A stretch of DNA of 64,000 bases from Thioploca sp. (GTDB taxonomy: Bacteria; Pseudomonadota; Gammaproteobacteria; Beggiatoales; Beggiatoaceae), in the NCBI GenBank assembly GCA_012032555.1, contig JAAUSR010000003.1, positions 62,001 through 126,000 of the forward strand, written 5' to 3'. The notes under the pieces were generated by a model. That model was given only the letters and a program-made list of their open reading frames with translations, was not told the origin of the DNA and did not search any database. Shown in pieces: positions 57,861 to 64,000 of the stretch. A program made the position numbers and the translations under genes. Numbering within the stretch: the first letter of the stretch is position 1; each line of letters starts with the position of its first letter.

Positions 57861-58139
57861 ATGATTAAGAGCTTTATACATAAAGGATTAGAACGTTTCT
57901 ATAACGAAGGTAATCAGGCGGGTATTCAAGCCCAACATGCTAAGAAACTACGGCGTATTTTGATTAGGTTAGAGGTAGCCACTGGTCCAGATGATTTAGA
58001 TTTACCGGGTTTCCGATTGTATGAATTAAAAGGGCGTTATAAAGGAATTTGGTCAATAACGGTGCAAGCTAACTGGTGAGTAACATTTCGCTTTGTAGAT
58101 CAAGATGTTGAAATAGTTAATTACGAAGATTATCATTAA
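57861..58139 (+). pseudogene. higB: HigB-type toxin with internal TGA
   Basis: The frame from ATG 57861 reads MIKSFIHKGLERFYNEGNQA, GIQAQHAKKLRRILIRLEVA and DLDLPGFRLYELKGRYKGIW then SITVQANW, TGA at 58077-58079, and VTFRFVDQDVEIVNYEDYH to 58139. The full 92 codons match HigB in length and order. The TGA sits where the family has Arg (NWRITFRF). The lost part includes strand residues needed for mRNA cleavage, so the toxin should be dead. The antitoxin downstream is intact. The TGA is one base from CGA or AGA, giving a simple inactivating mutation. Confidence 0.88.
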
Positions 58140-58151
58140 AAAGGTTAGATT

Positions 58152-58445
58152 ATGGCCATGTACAATCCACCACATCCAGGCGAAGTGATAACAGAAGAAA
58201 TTCTTAAACCGCTTGGATTATCTGTAGTTGAAATGGCACAACACTTAGGTGTAAACCCCGAAATACTTTCTCAAGTACTAAACGAGCAGTGTGCATTAAC
58301 TCCGGAACTGGCTTATCGATTATCACTTTTGTTCAAGCCATCTGGCGAATCTTGGCTTAGACAACAATCGGCATATGATATTTGGCAAGTTAAACAACAT
58401 GCTGCTGATATCCATATCATCCCTCTTCATAAAAAACACGCATAG
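58152..58445 (+). CDS. higA: HigA-type antitoxin
   Basis: A 97-residue XRE-like antitoxin of the HigA/VapI group: MYNPPHPGEVITEEILKPLG, LSVVEMAQHLGVNPEILSQV (helix-turn-helix) and FKPSGESWLRQQSAYDIWQV, all typical. It begins 12 bases after the toxin stop. With the toxin inactive it could act only as a DNA-binding repressor or as an antidote to related toxins. ATG 58158 is an equally possible start. Confidence 0.92.
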   Translation: MAMYNPPHPGEVITEEILKPLGLSVVEMAQHLGVNPEILSQVLNEQCALTPELAYRLSLLFKPSGESWLRQQSAYDIWQVKQHAADIHIIPLHKKHA

Positions 58446-58491
58446 TATAAATGGACATGATTAAGTAGGGTGGGTAATGCCCAACTACCTT

Positions 58492-58594
58492 TAAGTTAAG
58501 GGCAGACACACAGGTCTGCCCCTACAAAACATTTGTAGGGGCGAACCTACGTGTTCGCCCTCCATAAATGATTAGAAAATTACTCCCCTTTTAA
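58492..58594. repeat. gggcagacacgcaggtctgccc repeat, copy B
   Basis: taagggcagacacacaggtc then tgcccctaca, ggggcgaacctacgtgttcg and attagaaaattactcccctt. Reaches into the last codons of the XRE gene. It contains two hairpins. Confidence 0.7.
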
Positions 58595-59002
58595 CAAATT
58601 AATCATTTCTCTTAAATCGATATTTTGTTGCTGAAGTAAAGCGATTTCTTTGTCTTTTTGTTCAATTTCTTTATCCTTTTGTTCAATAATAATACGGAGT
58701 TTCTCATTTTCATGTTGAAGTCTAGAAATTTCACAAGGATAAATATTAATAATTGATGAATTATCGTGAGTATCATGATTACCAGTAACATTAAAGACAT
58801 TTTTTTCATTTAACCCAATTAAATGCGATAATTCTATTTCAAACGTCTTAGCAATTTGTTTGAGTCTAGAAAAAGGAATATCGGTTTCACCCCGCTCAAT
58901 TTTCGCATAACCACTCAACGCCATGTGTAACTTAGCTGCCATTTCATCCTGTGACCAACCTTTGAAGAGCCGCATAAATTTGATTCGTTCTGAAATTTCC
59001 AT
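58580..59002 (-). CDS. XRE-family regulator with C-terminal coiled coil
   Basis: A 140-residue protein. The N-terminal helix-turn-helix: RIKFMRLFKGWSQDEMAAKL, HMALSGYAKIERGETDIPFS and RLKQIAKTFEIELSHLIGL. The C-terminal coiled coil has a duplicated EQKDKEI heptad (ENEKLRIIIEQKDKEIEQKD). Probably a dimeric repressor. The coding end (NLLKGE) lies in a dispersed repeat, and copy A of that repeat at 57606 carries a similar decayed end, so the repeat may have moved with the gene end. Divergent from the exported-protein gene at 59133. Confidence 0.85.
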   Translation of the reverse strand: MEISERIKFMRLFKGWSQDEMAAKLHMALSGYAKIERGETDIPFSRLKQIAKTFEIELSHLIGLNEKNVFNVTGNHDTHDNSSIINIYPCEISRLQHENEKLRIIIEQKDKEIEQKDKEIALLQQQNIDLREMINLLKGE

Positions 59003-59132
59003 GATCGTTACTGATAGTGGTGATGATAACTACTTAAATACTCTTTAGCTTTAAAAATAAATAAATAATAATTATAATGTTTATAATTTATAAATTTGTT
59101 TTTAATTAAATCAAAGATCAAGTTAAAATGCA

Positions 59133-60380
59133 ATGAAAATACTAATGCGATATCTGACAACATTTTTTAAATATATCTTTATTCTTTTTTTATTAGGATT
59201 GAATCAATTGGTTCTATCTGAATCTGAAGAAGAATGTGGGAAAGCAATTGGTTATCCGACTAGTAAGATGGGAGGATTTTTGGGAGGAAAAGTGACATTC
59301 TGTAAGGAAAATCAAAGTGATGCAGATGAAGCTTTTAAAATGTTTGTTCGGGAGGCAGTTATAGGTTTCTGTAAGAAGGAAGCTAGGTTAGTGGGTTGCA
59401 TTCTTAGTCTACCTCTTTGTGGAGATACTAATGAATGCAAAGTAGATGATTATCAAGAATTTAGTAATTATGAAGAACTAGTTAGTATAGCTAGTATAAA
59501 TGTACCTGATGATTCATGTGATAGTGCTGGAAAAAAGAAAAACTTTGTTTACGACTATGTATTTCAACCTATTGTAACCTGTAGTTGCACATGTCAACCA
59601 AGAACTTCTCCTTTACTTCACGTGGAAGAATGTGATGAACCTAAAACTAATCCTGTCGGAACTGATGAATCATCTGGCTCCATCCAAGTAGAAAACCTAA
59701 TGGATGGTAGCTGCCAATCACTTATAATCTCTCAACCTACTCTATCCGTTGATGATTCCCAAGCGATTTCTTTCCCCTCTAGCAACTCCTTCAAATCGAT
59801 TTCACTGGATCCGCCCTACGACTCAAGTGACATTCAAATTTCAGCAGCCGGCGCGATTATTAAACTCTCCCCTTTATTTGGCAGAGGCAAAACGATAAAT
59901 ATTAACTTCGAGTTAAATTCACCGGCTGAACCTAATACAGTTATCAGTGTTACTTGCCCATGTCCATTAGATGTTAAATTATCTTCTTTTAAAGCAACTT
60001 TAGAAGCCGCTAAAGAACAAGTAGCGTTAACTTGGAAAATTCTTGAAGGCAACAATGCTTATCTCAATGTCTGGGGTGCCCAACTAGAGAATGATGCGCT
60101 TAAAAATGTGACGCAATTCAACACCCAGCCTGTTTTAATTGATGAAACTGTTCCGTTAATGAGTTTTTTATTACCCACTAATCAATTAAATGTTGGCGCT
60201 ACCTATTTTGCTTTGGAAAGCGTGAGTTATGATGGTGAATGTGTCACCTATTGTGATGATATTGATGCGGTAGCATTAGGACCAGTAACGGTAGATATCG
60301 ATTCTGTTAAGAATTTATGTAACCAAGAAATGAAACGCCAAGTCGCACTGTTTGGAAATACGGGTTCTTGCGTCAAGTGA
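59133..60380 (+). CDS. exported cysteine-rich protein
   Basis: A 415-residue protein with signal peptide (FKYIFILFLLGLNQLVLSES). The N-terminal part has many Cys (EECGKAIG, FCKKEARLVGCILSLPLCGD, TCSCTCQPRT), likely disulfide-bonded. The middle contains beta-rich IQVENLMDGSCQSLIISQPT. The C-terminal part, VKLSSFKATLEAAKEQVALT then WKILEGNNAYLNVWG, has the LSSF.A....VALTW pattern of the FN3-like end module also seen in the 40191 protein. No enzyme motif. Surface or periplasmic role. Confidence 0.7.
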   Translation: MKILMRYLTTFFKYIFILFLLGLNQLVLSESEEECGKAIGYPTSKMGGFLGGKVTFCKENQSDADEAFKMFVREAVIGFCKKEARLVGCILSLPLCGDTNECKVDDYQEFSNYEELVSIASINVPDDSCDSAGKKKNFVYDYVFQPIVTCSCTCQPRTSPLLHVEECDEPKTNPVGTDESSGSIQVENLMDGSCQSLIISQPTLSVDDSQAISFPSSNSFKSISLDPPYDSSDIQISAAGAIIKLSPLFGRGKTININFELNSPAEPNTVISVTCPCPLDVKLSSFKATLEAAKEQVALTWKILEGNNAYLNVWGAQLENDALKNVTQFNTQPVLIDETVPLMSFLLPTNQLNVGATYFALESVSYDGECVTYCDDIDAVALGPVTVDIDSVKNLCNQEMKRQVALFGNTGSCVK

Positions 60381-60763
60381 AGCTAATCAACGGCTTTGTT
60401 CTTACACATCGGCGCAACCAAGTAGGGTAAAACCGATGTGCCTACCACTTTGTTGATTAACTAAATGAGGGTGGGCAAAAGCGAAGCGTTGCCCACCCTA
60501 CCTAGCCCATCCAACGTGATCTTGCGTGATTTTATTTGATTTTAGAAACGGTGCGTGGAACACACCCTACCTTAACTCAATAATTACAATATCATTCTGG
60601 TACCTTGGGCAGAACATATAGATTAGCGGTGTAAAATCTAAACTAATTTCACCTTTGTTAACCTCGAACGAGAAGTGGTAATCCGACGTAGATTTCTCAA
60701 AATGACCAAAGTCGATTATACTCAACCGTCCCTATTCAATATTAATCTCAAAGGTTAACAATC
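60381..60763. other. intergenic region with dispersed hairpins
   Basis: An imperfect long stem (taatcaacggctttgtt near 60384 against aactaaatg/ttgttgatta near 60452) and a gtgggcaa hairpin at about 60470-60502 (agggtgggcaaaagcgaagc then gttgcccaccct). No gene. The promoter of the VWA gene must lie near its right end. Confidence 0.5.
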
Positions 60764-61846
60764 ATGATTGATAAAGTGCAAGATACTCAAGTTGATCTGG
60801 TTATCATTATTGACACCAGCCCCTCCATGAGGGATGAAGCTGTTGCTCTTAGCGAAGCGACACAGGCTGCGATTGAAGCGGTTAAAACAAATTGTCCTTC
60901 CGATTTGAGAGTATCATGGTTTGGTATTGAAGGTACTTGGGGAAATAGTCATTTCAACAAGACCGTTAGAAATTATTTAACCAAAGAATGTAAAGTTCCT
61001 GAATCGAAGTTGCGTGGTCGCAAAAGGGGAACTGTTACCAGTAGTGGTGCCCAAGAAGATGGTGCGCGTGTTATAGAGGATATCTCCGAATATTTTGATT
61101 GGCGAATTGGAGCAATCAGGGCTATTTTCTACTTAGGAGATGAAGCTCTAGAAGGTGGCGGAGAGCAGGTTGACCAAGAAGATATCACCGCAACTAATCT
61201 GGCTATCCAAAAAGCGAATGATAAACAGGTTATGGTACATACCTATTTTGGTACCAGCGCCAGTAAACAAAAACAAGAGCTACAAAACGAGTACGCTAGA
61301 GTTGCACAAGCAACCAGAGGACAAGCTTTTACTAAAGAGGATGTTATTAGCAACGGATTTGCAGAAGTGTTAAAACAGGTCATTTGTACCACGACAACGC
61401 CTTGTAAACCCGTTGAGCCGGATAAACCCGTTGAGCCGGTTCAGCTTGAAAACGCTCAGCTTCATAACGCTCAGGAGATGGAAGTTTGTGTCTGCGGACC
61501 AAATGGCGCTAATCGGTTATTTATCTATACTGGAACGGCTGTTTTTGAATTTGGTGGAACTTGGCAAGAATCTATGGGAGACACCTTTGTCAAAGGTTAT
61601 CTCTATTTCAAAGTGGGTCGTCAGTTTACTCGTGGTCAAGTTCTACAAGTACTCGCTACTGGCGCTTTAGCGAGTATTTCTAACGGTGGCCCGGCTAATA
61701 ATGCTGGATGGGCAGTGGATTCAGTAGCGGCATGCTGGGATGAAAAATCGGGACAAATTGAATTAAAAGCAGAATTAGGTGTTAGAGATACCGATGGCTG
61801 GATACACCGGTTTGGTTATCAAATCAATGTGTTAACTAAAGTGTAA
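60764..61846 (+). CDS. von Willebrand A-domain protein
   Basis: A 360-residue protein without signal peptide, with aaagg before the ATG. The N-terminal 210 residues form a VWA domain: VDLVIIIDTSPSMRDEAVAL has the MIDAS D-x-S-x-S, and AIFYLGDEALEGGGEQVD could give the later Asp. A Lys/Pro/Glu linker (KPVEPDKPVEPVQLENAQ) follows. The C-terminal 120 residues (EVCVCGPNGANRLFIYTGTA, WQESMGDTFVKGYLYFKVGR) form an unrecognised domain. Cytoplasmic VWA proteins usually bind a partner through the metal site. No MoxR ATPase is adjacent. Confidence 0.82.
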   Translation: MIDKVQDTQVDLVIIIDTSPSMRDEAVALSEATQAAIEAVKTNCPSDLRVSWFGIEGTWGNSHFNKTVRNYLTKECKVPESKLRGRKRGTVTSSGAQEDGARVIEDISEYFDWRIGAIRAIFYLGDEALEGGGEQVDQEDITATNLAIQKANDKQVMVHTYFGTSASKQKQELQNEYARVAQATRGQAFTKEDVISNGFAEVLKQVICTTTTPCKPVEPDKPVEPVQLENAQLHNAQEMEVCVCGPNGANRLFIYTGTAVFEFGGTWQESMGDTFVKGYLYFKVGRQFTRGQVLQVLATGALASISNGGPANNAGWAVDSVAACWDEKSGQIELKAELGVRDTDGWIHRFGYQINVLTKV

Positions 61847-61858
61847 TCCTTTGGTAAT

Positions 61859-61876
61859 CAGGGGTTGCAACCCCTG
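61859..61876. terminator. perfect 18-bp palindrome after the VWA gene
   Basis: caggggttgcaacccctg lies 13 bases beyond the VWA stop. As RNA it forms a GC-rich stem with a small loop. No clear T-run, so a candidate terminator only. Confidence 0.5.
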
Positions 61877-62063
61877 GTTGCTGATAGGCTATTTGTTCTT
61901 AACTTAATCGCATTTAAGAAGCTATTTTCCCGTGTTTGATAAACAATGTGCGTTTACCGAAACGTTTTCATTCCGCTGGCGCTTTAATAAATAAACGATA
62001 ACCACGCCATCAATATCCTCAAAACGCAGAACTGGCTGTACTAATACTAATTGGCTGCTTACC

Positions 62064-62849
62064 TTACGATTCTAAGTCTAGTAAATTATCTGGTTTAATT
62101 TCCCCAGCAACCTTAAGCCCATTCGCTGCTGCTAAAGCGGCTCCAATAATACCCGCCTGATTTAATAAATGAGCGGGAACAATGGGGGTAAGCGTTTGTA
62201 ATAACGGTAAAAACTTCTCATGTTTCTTGCTAACACCACCGCCAATAATAAATAAATCCGGCCAAAATAATGCTTCCATCCGTTCGAGAAATTCATTGAC
62301 TCGTTTTGCCCATTGTTTCCAAGAGAGATCTTTTTGACTACGCACCCCATCAGAAGCTCGATGTTCTGCTTCCTTACCGCGAATATCCATATGACCAAAT
62401 TCAGTATTAGGAACTAATTGTCTGTTAATAAAAATAGCGCTTCCAATTCCGGTACCAAAAGTATGTATGATAACCATTCCAGAATGTTTTTTTCCCGCAC
62501 CAAAAGTCATTTCTGCAATACCAGCAGCATCAGCATCATTTAATAATGTAGTAGGACAACCCGTTGTTTCTTCAATGAGTTTTGCACCATTAATACCAAG
62601 CCAAGCGGAATCAATATTAGCAGCCGTATAAACAACACCTTGTTTAATAACAGCAGGAAAAGCACAACCGATTGGACCTTGCCAATTAAAATGAGTTACC
62701 AGTTTAGCCACTACTTCAGCAATGGCTGTTGGCACTGAAGGTTGAGGCGTAGGAATTCGATAACGTTCTGCCATAAGTTCCCCGGTGATAATATTGACCG
62801 GTGCACCTTTAATACCTGAGCCACCAATATCAATACCCAGTATTTCCAT
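62064..62849 (-). CDS. ppgK: polyphosphate glucokinase (ROK family)
   Basis: Phosphorylates glucose using polyphosphate (often also ATP). The start ATG 62849 ([20 protein letters not shown]) is preferred because ggggag lies 7 bases upstream; an ATG at 62870 would put that site inside the gene. ROK features: [13 protein letters not shown] (phosphate loop 1), [40 protein letters not shown], the glucose-binding [18 protein letters not shown] and [16 protein letters not shown]. The HRASDGVR region is of the PPGK rather than GlcK type. Polyphosphate storage is common in sulfur bacteria. About 261 residues, normal. Confidence 0.9.
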   Translation of the reverse strand: MEILGIDIGGSGIKGAPVNIITGELMAERYRIPTPQPSVPTAIAEVVAKLVTHFNWQGPIGCAFPAVIKQGVVYTAANIDSAWLGINGAKLIEETTGCPTTLLNDADAAGIAEMTFGAGKKHSGMVIIHTFGTGIGSAIFINRQLVPNTEFGHMDIRGKEAEHRASDGVRSQKDLSWKQWAKRVNEFLERMEALFWPDLFIIGGGVSKKHEKFLPLLQTLTPIVPAHLLNQAGIIGAALAAANGLKVAGEIKPDNLLDLES

Positions 62850-62870
62850 AATAGTCTCCCCAGTTTTCAA

Positions 62871-63307
62871 TGATAAAACAGCTTAGTCGTTAATAGTCAA
62901 GGCAATTCTGTAATTTAAAGTAACAGTAATTATAATACTCCTCTCGATTTTAACCGTACACTTATTTGTGGTGTTATCTAATAATGAGTAACCCTTAACT
63001 AATCATTGACAACGGATAACTGTTTAGTTTGAATGATGACTTACCACTGTTAAGCGATACATTGTGTCTAAAATATCAAATAAATGTAAATAATTGTAAA
63101 AATAGGTAATTAGCTCACATTGACTCAATATAATATAAATAAAATAAAACTAACTAACATGCCATTTTTAACATTATTCTAATCTGATTTACTCTGTAAC
63201 AGTCATAAAAGGCGTCATATTAATATATCTTGAATTTAGATCTTTTGCCTTTATTTACTTATTTAGTTATTGTAAATAAAATTGTACGAATAATGGGAGA
63301 TAAACTG
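62871..63307. other. AT-rich intergenic region, no gene seen
   Basis: Between the divergent ppgK and the small gene at 63308. Runs of taatataataaaataaaac type; several possible -10 boxes (tataat near 63129) but no certain promoter. No repeats of the dispersed families. Confidence 0.4.
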
Positions 63308-63478
63308 ATGACAGACAAAGAAAACCCAATTGATCAAAAGTCTGAATTTGACACTGAACTATTGGAAACCCTGAACAGAATTTTTCAAGATTATCACATC
63401 GCCATGAATGAATTTAACGATGCCAAAAAAAATGTGAACAGATTAATCTGTGTGCAAAACAATAGACAACCGGTTTAG
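63308..63478 (+). CDS. small acidic protein, 56 residues
   Basis: Start ATG 63308 (MTDKENPIDQKSEFDTELLE) has gggag eight bases upstream. A longer frame beginning at 63230 lacks such a site. The body TLNRIFQDYHIAMNEFNDAK is an amphipathic helix. No known family. About 120 bases before the BLUF gene on the same strand; the two may be cotranscribed. Confidence 0.6.
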   Translation: MTDKENPIDQKSEFDTELLETLNRIFQDYHIAMNEFNDAKKNVNRLICVQNNRQPV

Positions 63479-63598
63479 GTTACTTCAGTATTGAAATATT
63501 GGTATTCATAATATTGATTTTAATATCTTTTGTATTTACCTTCACCGAAAATCTTCAAATAATATTGATCAAATTTTGATGTTATATGGGAATTCAGT

Positions 63599-64000
63599 AT
63601 GTCAGATAGCTACCTTTCTCGCTTATATTACGCCAGTACCGCTACGGAAAAATATTCGCCATTGGAAATGGGTAATATTTTAGAAGCTTGCCGTAGAAAT
63701 AATCCGGTTTTAAACATTACTGGGATGTTATTTATGGGAAATAACTTCTTTTTTCAGTGTTTAGAGGGACCACGAGAAAATGTCAATATTCTCTACAAAA
63801 AAATCAGGCAAGATGAAAGACATTCTAATGTTCAACTACTAGAATTTAAAGAAGTAGGTAGTCGTTATTTTGAAGATTGGGCGATGAAGTATGTTTCCTC
63901 TGCTGCCGCAATCGGTAAAATTCTAAAAGAAACGGGGGTGCAAAATTTCAACCCTTATCTAATTGATAATTACACATTAAATTTGATGATAGCGGCATTA
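63599..64000 (+). CDS. BLUF-domain blue-light sensor, 3' end outside window
   Basis: The frame from ATG 63599 is open to the window edge (134 codons). MSDSYLSRLYYASTATEKYS, NNPVLNITGMLFMGNNFFFQ and CLEGPRENVNILYKKIRQDE then RHSNVQLLEFKEVGSRYFED and WAMKYV form a complete BLUF domain. The flavin-switch residues are present: Tyr in RLYYAS, Asn in LNITGML, Gln in FFFQCLEG and Trp in EDWAMKY. BLUF proteins bind FAD and respond to blue light. Any output domain would lie beyond 64000. Confidence 0.9.
   Translation, partial: MSDSYLSRLYYASTATEKYSPLEMGNILEACRRNNPVLNITGMLFMGNNFFFQCLEGPRENVNILYKKIRQDERHSNVQLLEFKEVGSRYFEDWAMKYVSSAAAIGKILKETGVQNFNPYLIDNYTLNLMIAAL

Noticed and set aside
58077-58079. TGA in higB as selenocysteine or recoded Trp
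   Set aside because: The family residue here is Arg, no SECIS-like structure is evident, and other genes in the window use TGA as stop.
57491-58594. Possible CRISPR array
   Set aside because: Repeats are about 100 bases, few, irregularly spaced and separated by genes; no uniform spacers and no cas genes.

Overview
The window reads as an AT-rich gammaproteobacterial chromosome segment. The ordinary genes (ligA, mpl, ubiX, anmK, uup, a pilG homologue) are gammaproteobacterial in type. The accessory content (Uma2 and DUF29 proteins, TPR/CHAT and Calx-beta proteins, many toxin-antitoxin remnants, hundreds of bases of dispersed hairpin repeats, frequent broken genes) resembles large sulfur bacteria of the Beggiatoa/Thioploca group. 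That assignment is an inference from gene style, not a database match.

Layout. 1-7.4 kb: a sensor kinase cut by the window edge, then decayed DNA: leucine-rich-repeat/beta-propeller, LamG and VapC fragments joined end to end, two toxin-antitoxin modules, and a DUF4214 gene with a nonsense codon in its signal peptide. Its 3' end is hit by an IS630-type element that itself carries a nested IS4-type element. 7.4-18.8 kb: housekeeping genes (anmK, a BI-1 membrane protein, uup, Uma2, a degenerate pilG homologue, an orphan Bax1/DUF790 nuclease, mpl, ubiX, WD40, DUF455). 18.8-31.7 kb: exported proteins of unknown role, two periplasmic substrate-binding proteins flanking a large hybrid sensor kinase with no transporter genes beside them, and ligA. 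31.7-41.7 kb: a repeat-rich accessory region. It holds a second copy of one toxin-antitoxin pair, a lipoprotein hydrolase, a CDI-like toxin/immunity cassette bracketed by hairpin repeats, a subtilisin-like protease with a 13-base homopolymer right after its signal peptide, and a PrcB-like partner protein that shares the protease propeptide domain.

41.8-55.9 kb is the main functional block, a type VI secretion membrane/baseplate module: tssA on the minus strand, then tssK, tssL, tssJ-like and tssM on the plus strand. Embedded between tssL and tssJ, in the same tight operon, are a signal-anchored TPR/CHAT protein and a Calx-beta autotransporter-like outer-membrane protein whose start overlaps the CHAT stop. 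Sheath, tube, ClpV and VgrG genes are not in the window. 56-64 kb: Uma2, DUF29, a HigBA pair with a broken toxin, an XRE regulator, an exported cysteine-rich protein, a VWA protein, a polyphosphate glucokinase, a 56-residue protein and the start of a BLUF photoreceptor.

Most of the frameshifts seen (LRR gene, hybrid kinase twice, CHAT gene, protease) fall at homopolymers and are each repaired by one base. They may be natural slippage, true decay or sequencing error. The in-frame nonsense codons (DUF4214, HigB, CDI-like toxin, 31.5-kb gene) are substitutions and not explained that way. Family names are from recognition of motifs; no database search was possible.
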